A stretch of DNA of 64,000 nt from contig NZ_CP130886.1 of NCBI RefSeq assembly GCF_030622045.1, forward strand, positions 6,270,001 to 6,334,000, written 5' to 3'. Source of the stretch: Planctellipticum variicoloris. Lineage in GTDB: Bacteria > Planctomycetota > Planctomycetia > Planctomycetales > Planctomycetaceae. The first letter of the stretch is position 1. Every line of letters starts with the position of its first letter. Below the pieces are notes generated by a model that had not been told where the DNA came from, did no database searches, and saw only the letters and a list, made by a program, of their open reading frames with translations. Of the stretch, positions 1-7,395 are shown one piece after another. The translations under genes and the position numbers were made by a program.

Positions 1-306
1 CTCAATCTTCGCGGCGGGGACGCGCGGTCCCTCCGGCGGCATGCGGGAATCGTCCGTCGCGAGGACTCGCAGCACCAGCTCGCTTGCCGCGCTCCGGTTC
101 GCGGTCAGCGCGGGGCCGGATTCTCCCCCGACCAGGGATGATTCGCGGGTGTTAAACGACAGCCCCCCCTTTTTCTGATCCCCGGTGTGACACTTGCCGC
201 AATACTCCCGCAGGACGGGTACGACTTCGTGCGCAAAGTCGATATCCTTCCCGGCGGCGGGAACGGCGGACAGGAGGAACAGAATCGGGGCAACCCAGTG
301 GCGCAT
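1..306 (-). CDS. Planctomycete cytochrome C (PSCyt1) protein, N-terminal part only
   Basis: The first 102 residues are in the window and the reading frame stays open through the left edge. Residues 1-19 form a signal peptide, so the protein is exported. A CGKCH haem c-binding motif lies at residues 36-40, after the stretch DFAHEVVPVLREYC. It is followed by GDQKKGGLSF and MPPEG (around residue 89), both typical of the Planctomycete cytochrome C domain. In this family that domain usually precedes DUF1549/DUF1553 (PSD1) domains, which would lie outside the window. Exact role is unknown; an electron-transfer or carbohydrate-oxidation role is often proposed for the family. Confidence 0.85.
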   Translation of the reverse strand, partial: MRHWVAPILFLLSAVPAAGKDIDFAHEVVPVLREYCGKCHTGDQKKGGLSFNTRESSLVGGESGPALTANRSAASELVLRVLATDDSRMPPEGPRVPAAKIE

Positions 307-438
307 CGGCGGTCTTTCGGAGCGGCAGGGAACGTCGGGCGGGAGACTCGGGCAGGCAAATCAGGCCACCCCTTGTTGTAAACCCTTTCAGGGCCGATGT
401 CTATCACCATTCGGCCGGCAGAGAACCAGCGCTGTGGT

Positions 439-2010
439 TCAGCGCGGCGAAGCTGGCGACTGCGCGGCGGCCGGCGCTCGCAGGTCATAGATGCGAATGG
501 CGCCCTGTTCGAAGACTGGCGTGGGCTCCATCGGTCCGAGGTGGTCTGTGATCAGGTAAGCCGTCCCGGTTTTCTGCGACAGATCTCGCAGCTCGGTCGT
601 CGAGTAGAACTGGTCGGCGTAATGCTCCTGGAACCACTTCTGCTGAAACAGCAGCCGGCGATTCCATTCCACGATCCCCGCCGCGTCCTGCGGGCAGTCC
701 TTGAAGTTCACGTATTCCGGCAAACCGGCGTACCACTTGAACGACCACGAATCATGCGGAGTCATGACCAGCGAATCTGCCGGAGCATGGTCGCGCAGCC
801 AATGGCAGCCGGCGATCCAGTCGGGGTTCTGCTCCTTCGCCAGCCGGTACTCGGCCGCGAGACTCCCGCCGCGAGCCAGCGCGGCGATCAGCAACAGCCC
901 CGCCAGACTCCCCAGGAGCCGCGGGCCGGCTTTGATGTGCTGGACGACCAGCACGCAGACCGCCAGCGGCAGCAAGGCGTCGGCGAGTCGGAAGGGATAG
1001 AACTTCAGCAGATGCATGCGAGACTCATACCAGGGCATCTGCTGCGGCGGACGGGAGCCGTATCCGATTGCGACTCCCGCCAGTGCAAACGCAACTGCGC
1101 AGAGCGTGACCAGGCAGATCGCCCGGAGCAGCGGCTGCGAACGCTGCCGCCAGCCCAGAATCAGCAGCAGTCCCAGCAGCAGCCCGTAACATGCGTAACC
1201 GTTCCACGGAAAGAGCATCGGGTCGAGATGATGTCCCAGCCGGTGATAGACCTGCAGGTAGGTTCCTGCAAAACGGACGTTTGTCGCAACGGGCTGGCCG
1301 AGCATTCGGAGGGCAGGGACCAGCCCGGGCAAGGCCGCGATCACCAGGAGGCCGGCGGCCGTCAGAGTTCGAAGCCAGGAGACGTCGGCTGATTGTGGCA
1401 GGAGTCGACTGCCGGTCAGTCGCGCGACGAGGATTGCTCCCAGTGCGGCGAGGAGCCCCCAGCCGCCGACGACCGGATGAAAGGCCATCGCGATTCCGGT
1501 CCAGAGCCCGGCGATGACCAGGCGACCGCGGCAGAGCGCCCCCCAGGCACAAAGGAGTCCCGCGTAGGCGAAGACTTTCCCCTCAATCCCCCCCACAACC
1601 CATTCGCCCGAAAAGCTGCCGCAGGCCTGCAGCGCCAGCCAGCCGGCGACGATCAGCCAGATCCGCGTCCGGCTGCCGACCATCGGCTGCAAGGCCGAGA
1701 CGAACCCCGCCGCGAGCCATCCCAGAGCCACGACGCGCCCCAGCCAGGCGACGACCGCGAACGGGAGCCAGGTCGTCCACCAGCCCATCAGCTCGTAGAA
1801 CACCGCGTGGGCGTTGAACGATTCCAGAAACAGATCGCCCCGGCACCAGGTCGGATCCCAGAAGTGCCGGGCCTTGCAGAGATAGTGCGGCTCATTGACG
1901 TACGGCACGGGGGCCGCCGCCAGGGAGTACGCCAGCAAGCCCCCCCACAGCACGAGCCATGCAGTCCGGTCAAACCGGGGCTGCGACAGTGTGTCTGGGG
2001 CTGCGGACAT
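439..2010 (-). CDS. Multi-pass membrane protein, unknown function (DUF6798-like)
   Basis: A 523-residue protein with roughly ten hydrophobic segments spread along its length, so it is an integral inner-membrane protein. The layout (short N-terminus, first membrane segment near residue 25, then a soluble stretch with PHYLCKARHFWDPTWCRGD, later segments rich in Leu/Gly, and a soluble C-terminal tail) resembles planctomycete membrane proteins of the DUF6798 type; I hold that name loosely. It could also be a GT-C-like glycosyltransferase, but I see no diagnostic DxD in the first loop. The start at 2010 is chosen because GAGGAG lies six bases upstream; a GTG at 2028 is in frame but has no such site. 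Confidence 0.75.
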   Translation of the reverse strand: MSAAPDTLSQPRFDRTAWLVLWGGLLAYSLAAAPVPYVNEPHYLCKARHFWDPTWCRGDLFLESFNAHAVFYELMGWWTTWLPFAVVAWLGRVVALGWLAAGFVSALQPMVGSRTRIWLIVAGWLALQACGSFSGEWVVGGIEGKVFAYAGLLCAWGALCRGRLVIAGLWTGIAMAFHPVVGGWGLLAALGAILVARLTGSRLLPQSADVSWLRTLTAAGLLVIAALPGLVPALRMLGQPVATNVRFAGTYLQVYHRLGHHLDPMLFPWNGYACYGLLLGLLLILGWRQRSQPLLRAICLVTLCAVAFALAGVAIGYGSRPPQQMPWYESRMHLLKFYPFRLADALLPLAVCVLVVQHIKAGPRLLGSLAGLLLIAALARGGSLAAEYRLAKEQNPDWIAGCHWLRDHAPADSLVMTPHDSWSFKWYAGLPEYVNFKDCPQDAAGIVEWNRRLLFQQKWFQEHYADQFYSTTELRDLSQKTGTAYLITDHLGPMEPTPVFEQGAIRIYDLRAPAAAQSPASPR

Positions 2011-2088
2011 GGCCGGCTCCTCAAGCACAAACGCCTCTGCGAGGCTGCAGAGGCGTGGGCGCTATGGTCGCGGTGTGCCGGTCGGCGA

Positions 2089-2256
2089 CTACTTCTTCTT
2101 CGTCGCCTTCTTGGCGGCGGCCTTCTTGGTGGCCTTCTTCGTCACCTTGGCGGCGGCTTTGGCCGGGGCCGCGGCGGTCTTCTTTTTGCCGAAGGCCTGA
2201 TCGAAGTTTTCCCAGAATTTGGGCGTGGTGCCGGTCCGGACGATGGGGCCGCTCAT
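2089..2256 (-). CDS. Small basic protein with Lys/Ala-rich histone-H1-like tail
   Basis: A 55-residue protein. The start at 2256 is preceded by AGGAAGGA at good spacing, which rules out the longer in-frame start at 2373. Residues 1-25 form a non-repetitive head (begins MSGPIVRTGTTPKFWENFD). The remaining 30 residues are almost only Lys, Ala and Thr in AAKK/ATKK repeats. Such tails occur in bacterial histone-H1-like and nucleoid-binding proteins, so nucleic-acid binding is the natural inference. It sits just downstream of the phosphotransacetylase gene and upstream of the membrane-protein gene on the same strand. I do not recognise the head as a named domain. Confidence 0.75.
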   Translation of the reverse strand: MSGPIVRTGTTPKFWENFDQAFGKKKTAAAPAKAAAKVTKKATKKAAAKKATKKK

Positions 2257-2403
2257 GCTGACATTCCTTCCTGCTGACAGACCAATAACAACTCCGGACG
2301 CGCCCGCGGCGCGCCGGCCGTGATTTGCGAGACGGTGCGCGGTGATTGTTGGAACCGACCGGGGCCGTGTCAAGGTTCATCGGCAGAGTCAGAAGTAGCG
2401 TAC

Positions 2404-2528
2404 CGTAGAGAAATGCCGAATGTCGAAGAGCAGTCGAGAGTCCAGAGGCGAGAGCCAGAAGTCTCGCCTCTGGCGATCAGCGAACAGCGATAAGCCCACT
2501 TCTCCGGCGATTCGCGACTCCCTGTTCG
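2404..2528. repeat. Dispersed intergenic repeat, family R1, copy 1
   Basis: Spacer sequence built from short degenerate direct repeats: AGTCGAGAGTCCAGAGGCGA, then CTGGCGATCAGCGA and ACAGCGATAAGC, then GCGATTCGCGACTCC and TTCGCTATTCCC. The same blocks in the same order recur near 12.5, 22.5, 40.1 and 49.1 kb, always between genes. No coding capacity is evident. Confidence 0.7.
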
Positions 2529-3458
2529 CTATTCCCTCCCCCTCACATGCAGCATCTGCAGCGTGAAGGCCAGCGAGTGCATGCGGGTGGAGGTGGTGTC
2601 GGCGCGGGACATGAAAACGACGGGGGCGCTGGTGCCGCAGAGGTAGCCGCCGAACCGGCATTCGGCGGTGTACATGATCGCCTTGACCGTCAGGTTGGCG
2701 GCGAGCAGATTCGGGAAGAGCATCGCGTCCGCGTCGCCGACCACCTGGCCGGCGATTTTCTTTTTTTCGCCGGCTTCGGGGGCGTAGGCCAGGTCGAACG
2801 ACAGCGGCCCCTGCACGATGCCGCCGGGAAACTCGCCCGCCTCGCCGCGTTTCTGCAACTCGGCCGCTTCGAGCGTGTCCGGCATGCTGTCGGTCGGTTT
2901 TTCGGTGGCCGACATGACTGCCACGTGCGGGACGGCATCCGCCGGCGTCTCTTCGTCTTTGAGCAGGCGAGCCGTTTCGATCAGGCTGCGGAGGAGGTCG
3001 GCCTTCTGGTCGAGCGTCGGCTGAATCGTGATCCCGGTGTCGGTCAGCAGCAGACGTCGGTCATCGCGGGGGATCTCCAGCAGGACAATCTGGCCGATCA
3101 CGCGATCGGTCCGCAATCCGGTGTCGCGATGCAGCACCGCTTTCATCAGCGCCGGCGTGGAGATCTGCCCCTTCATCATCAGGGCGGCTCGACCGTCGCG
3201 AATCTCGGCAACGGCGGCCTTCGCAGGTTCATCGCTGTCGATGATCCGAAACTCGGAGACGTCGATCCGCAGCTCGTCCGCCAGCTTGCGAATGGCCGCT
3301 TCATCGCCCGTAACGATCGGTTGAATCCAGCCTCTGCGGGCCGCCTGCGACAGGGCTTCGAGGACGGTCCGATCATCGCCGCCTGCGGCAACGACCCCGA
3401 CCTGCGACCGTCGAGCGTCTACCGCCCGAAACATTTCATCGAATCCGGCAATGTACAT
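2529..3458 (-). CDS. Phosphate acetyl/butyryltransferase family enzyme
   Basis: A 309-residue protein spanning the whole phosphate acetyl/butaryl transferase domain (PTA_PTB). Family enzymes interconvert acyl-CoA plus phosphate with acyl-phosphate plus CoA. Recognisable stretches are the N-terminal segment ending [31 protein letters not shown], the [18 protein letters not shown] block, [28 protein letters not shown] and [17 protein letters not shown]. Length and the MKG-to-TDTGI arrangement look more like phosphate butyryltransferase (Ptb) than Pta; substrate cannot be fixed from sequence. A sugar-kinase-like gene lies just upstream on the same strand (48 bp gap), suggesting co-transcription in central carbon metabolism. 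No acetate/butyrate kinase is visible nearby. Confidence 0.88.
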   Translation of the reverse strand: MYIAGFDEMFRAVDARRSQVGVVAAGGDDRTVLEALSQAARRGWIQPIVTGDEAAIRKLADELRIDVSEFRIIDSDEPAKAAVAEIRDGRAALMMKGQISTPALMKAVLHRDTGLRTDRVIGQIVLLEIPRDDRRLLLTDTGITIQPTLDQKADLLRSLIETARLLKDEETPADAVPHVAVMSATEKPTDSMPDTLEAAELQKRGEAGEFPGGIVQGPLSFDLAYAPEAGEKKKIAGQVVGDADAMLFPNLLAANLTVKAIMYTAECRFGGYLCGTSAPVVFMSRADTTSTRMHSLAFTLQMLHVRGRE

Positions 3459-3506
3459 GGAGCTCGTTCCGCAGTCTTGAAAGGGGGGCTGAAAGGCGCC
3501 GGGTGT

Positions 3507-4340
3507 TCAGCCGCCAGTTTCGATGCCGACAACAACCAACGACGATTTGCCGATCGCGCAGTAGGCGCCGGTGGAGTGCGGCGCACGAACCAGCGACGTT
3601 CCGTGCATGTCGGACCAGAGGGCGATGCCGCCGAGCAGGCCGGCGATGTTCGGCACCGTCCGAACGTCCGGCGGCAATTCCTCCGCGTTGAGCCGGCGTG
3701 AATTTCCGCCCCCAAGGTACAACATGTTGAAGTTGAAGATCCGGCGGATCAGTTCGATGGCTTCGTAGAGCTTGGCTTTCCATTGCTCTTCGCCGAGCGC
3801 GTCGAGCGATTTCTGACCAAGCCACTGCTCGTACGTGCGATTCTCCGAGAACGGATGGTGGGCCAGTTCGAGATTCGGCACCAGGATGCCGTCGATAAAC
3901 TGGGCCGAGCCCAGGCCGGTCCCGAGCGTGAGAACCATCTCGAGCCCTTCGCCGTGAATCGCGCCGAAGCCCTGCACGTCGGCGTCATTGGCGGCGCGGA
4001 CGGGTTTGCCCAGTCGGGCCGCAAGTTCCCGTTCGAGGTGAAAGCCGGCCCAGTCGGGGTGGAGATTGGGCGCGGTGAACGTGACTCCCTGCTTGACCAC
4101 CCCGGGAAAACCGACGGCAACACGGTCGAAGTGCGGTTGTCGCGAGGCCAGGTCGGCGATGACGTCGAGCACCGCCGGCGGCGTCGCCGGTCGCGGAGTG
4201 GGAAGTTTTTCGCGGGGGCTGATGGCGATCCCCTGGTCATCCAGCACCAGCGCCTTGGTTCCGGTGCCTCCGATATCGACCGCCAGCGTCCGGAGATGGA
4301 GCGGCAGGACCGAGGCGGGGGCGGTGCTGATGGCTGTCAC
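3507..4340 (-). CDS. ppgK: ROK-family sugar kinase, polyphosphate glucokinase-like
   Basis: A 277-residue ROK-type kinase expected to phosphorylate glucose using polyphosphate and/or ATP. The phosphate-binding signature DIGGTGTKALVLD begins near residue 21. FPGVVKQGVTFTAPNL, the sugar-binding AANDADVQGFGA and the GTGLGSA phosphate loop follow in family order. The FPG...APNL spacing and short length favour the polyphosphate-glucokinase clade over plain glucokinases. The start is a GTG at 4340 with GGGAG nine bases upstream. It probably forms an operon with the downstream acyl-phosphate transferase. The symbol is given by resemblance only; donor specificity is unproven. Confidence 0.8.
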   Translation of the reverse strand: MTAISTAPASVLPLHLRTLAVDIGGTGTKALVLDDQGIAISPREKLPTPRPATPPAVLDVIADLASRQPHFDRVAVGFPGVVKQGVTFTAPNLHPDWAGFHLERELAARLGKPVRAANDADVQGFGAIHGEGLEMVLTLGTGLGSAQFIDGILVPNLELAHHPFSENRTYEQWLGQKSLDALGEEQWKAKLYEAIELIRRIFNFNMLYLGGGNSRRLNAEELPPDVRTVPNIAGLLGGIALWSDMHGTSLVRAPHSTGAYCAIGKSSLVVVGIETGG

Positions 4341-4436
4341 GACTCAAGTCTCCCGGTCCGGTTCGCGAGGCTGGAACCGCGGGATTATAAGAAATGGCCG
4401 GCCGGTTTCACGAGAGTGAAAGGCATCAGCGGGAGC

Positions 4437-4877
4437 CTATTCGTCGCCGGATGGGCGTTTGCGGCCCTGTTTGACCTGTCCGCGGGCCTGTTTGCTGGCG
4501 ACGCGACGGCGCTGCGAGGCCCGGCTGGGCTTCGTTTCCCGGCGGGGTTTGGGCGGAATCAGGACGGCGCGAATCATCGACTGCAGCCGGTCGAGGCAGG
4601 CCTGCAAATTCCGGGGCTGGTCGCGGTATTCGTCGCTGGCCAGTGCGATGATTCCCTCGGAACTGACCCGCGTCCCGAACTGGGCCAGAAACCGCTCCCG
4701 GACCGGTTCCGGGAGGGACGGCGAAGTGGTCACCGGCCATTCCAGCACGACCCGGGAGTTGACCTTGTTCACGTTCTGACCGCCCGGTCCCGAACTGCGC
4801 ACCGCCTTCCAGCGGAACTCGTCCGCGGGAATCGTCAGTCGGCTGGAAATCACCAGGTCGGTCAGTCGCTCGGCCAT
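4437..4877 (-). CDS. arfB: Alternative ribosome-rescue factor ArfB (YaeJ-type peptidyl-tRNA hydrolase)
   Basis: A 146-residue class-I release-factor-like protein with the catalytic GGQ at residues 32-34 inside RSSGPGGQNVNKVNSRV. It lacks the codon-recognition domains of RF1/RF2, as expected for ArfB, which rescues stalled ribosomes by hydrolysing peptidyl-tRNA. The C-terminal 35 residues are strongly basic (Arg/Lys/Gln-rich, ending GRKRPSGDE), matching the tail that ArfB inserts into the empty mRNA channel. It has no obvious operon partner; the next gene, larA-like, is divergent. Confidence 0.93.
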   Translation of the reverse strand: MAERLTDLVISSRLTIPADEFRWKAVRSSGPGGQNVNKVNSRVVLEWPVTTSPSLPEPVRERFLAQFGTRVSSEGIIALASDEYRDQPRNLQACLDRLQSMIRAVLIPPKPRRETKPSRASQRRRVASKQARGQVKQGRKRPSGDE

Positions 4878-5077
4878 AATGCTTCACACGCGTACGGCGT
4901 TCTCTCCTGCATCCGGGATCGCGAGCCCTCGACGATCGAGTCCCGCCACGCATAGACTCATGGAGATCCGACAGGTTCGCAATCCCGACCGGTCGGGATC
5001 CGAAAATTCCTCAGAAATTCCCGCTTGTGAGTTCGAGCCCCGCCGACGTTGCCGGCGGACCGCCCAGGATGCCCGCC

Positions 5078-6349
5078 ATGACTGCTGCATTTCCCCGCAT
5101 GATCCGCGTCCGGCAGAAGTTCCCCACGGACCGCGTGGAAGACATCCCGGGAGAAACCCGCCGGCAGCTTGAGACGCTGAACCTCGCCGGCCGGATCCGT
5201 CCCGGCCAGACCGTGGCCCTGACCGCCGGCAGCCGGGGAATCGCCAATATCGACGTGATCCTCAAAGCGATCGTCGTCCACCTGCAGGAGCTGGGAGCGA
5301 AGCCGTTCATCGTGCCGGCGATGGGCAGCCACGGCGGCGGCACGGCCGAAGGGCAGCGGGACATTCTCGCGGGCTACGGCGTCACCCCCGAACGGATGGG
5401 CTGCGAGATCAAGTCGTCGATGGAGACGGTGATCGTCGATCACACGCCGCACGGCGTGCCGGTCCACTTCGACAAATACGCCTCCGAGGCCGATCGCGTC
5501 TTCGTCTGCAACCGGGTGAAGCCGCATACGGGCTTCGTCGGCGCGATCGAATCCGGGCTGCACAAGATGATGCTGATCGGGCTGGGGAAGCACGAGGGGG
5601 CGAAGATCTACCACCGCGCCATTCTCGACCACAGCTTCATGGAGATCATCACCGCGGTCGGCGGATCGGTGCTGAAGAAGTGCCGGGTCGCGGGGGGCGT
5701 GGCAATCGTCGAAAACGCCTACGACGAAACCAAGCTCATCGAGGCCGTGCCGCCGGAGAAGTTCTTCGACCGGGAGCAGGAGCTGCTCAAGATCGCCGTC
5801 GAGTCGCTGCCGCGGCTGCCGTTCGTCGAAACGGACCTGCTGATCATCGACCGGATCGGAAAGAACATCAGCGGGACGGGCCTGGATACGAACGTGGTCG
5901 GCAGGAAATTCAGCGACCATGCGCCGACGGAGCGGGACACCGTCCGGGTCCGGCGGATCTTCGTGCGGGGCCTGACCGAGGAGACGCACGGCAATGCGAC
6001 GGGGATCGGCATCGCCGAGTTCACGAACGAGCGGACGATCGCCCAGGTCGATCGCAAGAAGACGGGCATCAACTGCATCACGGGGCTCCATCCGTCGGCG
6101 GCGATGCTGCCGATCGCCTTCGACACCGATCGCGAATCGATTGACGCGGCCCTCCAGACCGTTGGCCTGGTCGAGCCGCCCGACGCGAAAGTCGTGCAGA
6201 TCGCCGACACGCTGCACCTGGCGGAAGTGCTGGTGAGCGAAGCGTACCTGCCGGAACTGCGTCAGCGAACCGATCTGGAAATCGTGTCGGACCCGGAACC
6301 GATGGCCTTCGACGCGGCGGGAAATCTGCAGCCGGTGTCTGGGAGCTGA
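5078..6349 (+). CDS. LarA-like protein (DUF2088 / lactate racemase N-terminal domain family)
   Basis: A 423-residue protein of the lactate racemase-like family. The motif VPAMGSHGGGTAEGQ and the CNRVKPHTGFVGAIESGLHK block are typical of the DUF2088 group, whose best-known member LarA uses a nickel-pincer nucleotide. The protein differs from classical LarA near the N-terminus, where the usual SDxTRP-type motif is not evident, so the substrate and cofactor are uncertain. Three in-frame starts exist (GTG 5027, ATG 5069, ATG 5078). I chose 5078 because CAGGA lies at ribosome-binding distance from it, whereas it abuts 5069. No larB/C/E maturation genes are visible here. Confidence 0.8.
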   Translation: MTAAFPRMIRVRQKFPTDRVEDIPGETRRQLETLNLAGRIRPGQTVALTAGSRGIANIDVILKAIVVHLQELGAKPFIVPAMGSHGGGTAEGQRDILAGYGVTPERMGCEIKSSMETVIVDHTPHGVPVHFDKYASEADRVFVCNRVKPHTGFVGAIESGLHKMMLIGLGKHEGAKIYHRAILDHSFMEIITAVGGSVLKKCRVAGGVAIVENAYDETKLIEAVPPEKFFDREQELLKIAVESLPRLPFVETDLLIIDRIGKNISGTGLDTNVVGRKFSDHAPTERDTVRVRRIFVRGLTEETHGNATGIGIAEFTNERTIAQVDRKKTGINCITGLHPSAAMLPIAFDTDRESIDAALQTVGLVEPPDAKVVQIADTLHLAEVLVSEAYLPELRQRTDLEIVSDPEPMAFDAAGNLQPVSGS

Positions 6350-6378
6350 GTGCCGAACGACATCCGGTTCGGCTGGGG

Positions 6379-7260
6379 TTATTTCGACGACACGAAGTAG
6401 AGCGTCTTGCCGTCGCGGGACCAGCACGTGCCGGAGTTGTGGCGATCGGCAGGCTGCCCCTTCAGCGGCGTCGGTACTTCGTCGTCGTCCGGCCCGAACA
6501 CGTAGATCGCTCCGGGCTGCGCCGCCGTCGCGCCGCGGGGAATCGTGATCCGCGTTCCGTCCGGCGACCAGCCGATGTCCGGGTTGAACCCCGCTCCGCT
6601 GCAGCGCACCTGCAGGTCGGGTTTGCCCCCCGTCGCCGAGACAATTGCGATGTCGTCGGAGCCGTTGAGGCGAACTCCCTTGAAACAGATTCGCTTTCCA
6701 TCGGGAGACCACTTGAGGTTGTGCAGAATGCGGACGTAGGGCGAATTTCCGTCCGGAAACACGTCGTAGCCGATCTCCCGAATGAAGTCGTAGATCACAA
6801 TGTTCCCTCCTTTGGCGTAGGCGGTCTTGAATCCGACGGGGGCGGCCTGAATCCCCCAGCCCTGGGCGTCGATCAGCCGGGCTTCGATTCCCTCAAACTG
6901 ACGAATGCAGACGCCGGATTGCCCCTGTTGCCGCGTGTAGGCAATCCACTTTCCGTCGGACGACCACGTGGGCATCATTCCGAAGCCCAGATCGCGCACC
7001 GTTCCCGTCTCCACCTGCACAAACAGCAGATGGGCCTGGTTCAGGGTCTGCCCGTCCTTCCAGCCGTCCACGCCGATCCATTTGCCGTCCGGGGAAACCT
7101 CCGGCGAGTTGATCGTGGGATAGCCGTCGATGGCGGCAACTTTCCGGGCGTTCGTGCCGTCGGAATCCATCGCCCAGATTTCGATCCCCTGCCCCAGGGC
7201 GGCGCCGGTCCAACCGCACCCGAGCACAACAGCAGTCAGCAGCACAGGCAGACGCGGCAT
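6379..7260 (-). CDS. Secreted TolB-like beta-propeller protein
   Basis: A 293-residue exported protein with a signal peptide of about 24 residues ending ALGQG. The body contains repeated propeller strands typical of the WD40-like/PD40 (TolB) family: EIWAMDSDGTNARKV, SPEVSPDGKWIGVDG, PTWSSDGKWIAYTRQ, LKWSPDGKRICFKG, IGWSPDGTRITI and CWSRDGKTLYFVSS. These give about six blades, enough to close one propeller. The start has AGGAG six bases upstream. It is not next to tol/pal genes, so a general periplasmic scaffold or binding role is more likely than Tol-system TolB. Confidence 0.85.
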   Translation of the reverse strand: MPRLPVLLTAVVLGCGWTGAALGQGIEIWAMDSDGTNARKVAAIDGYPTINSPEVSPDGKWIGVDGWKDGQTLNQAHLLFVQVETGTVRDLGFGMMPTWSSDGKWIAYTRQQGQSGVCIRQFEGIEARLIDAQGWGIQAAPVGFKTAYAKGGNIVIYDFIREIGYDVFPDGNSPYVRILHNLKWSPDGKRICFKGVRLNGSDDIAIVSATGGKPDLQVRCSGAGFNPDIGWSPDGTRITIPRGATAAQPGAIYVFGPDDDEVPTPLKGQPADRHNSGTCWSRDGKTLYFVSSK

Positions 7261-7395
7261 GGGAGCTCCTTGCGGACGTGGTGTTGAGACGGGAGAGACT
7301 TCGTAACGCCCGTTGGATTAGTTTCGAATTCAACAGCCCTTTCGAGGGAAAGGGCAGCCCCCTCTTTGAGACGTCTCATCGACTGAAATTGCGCC

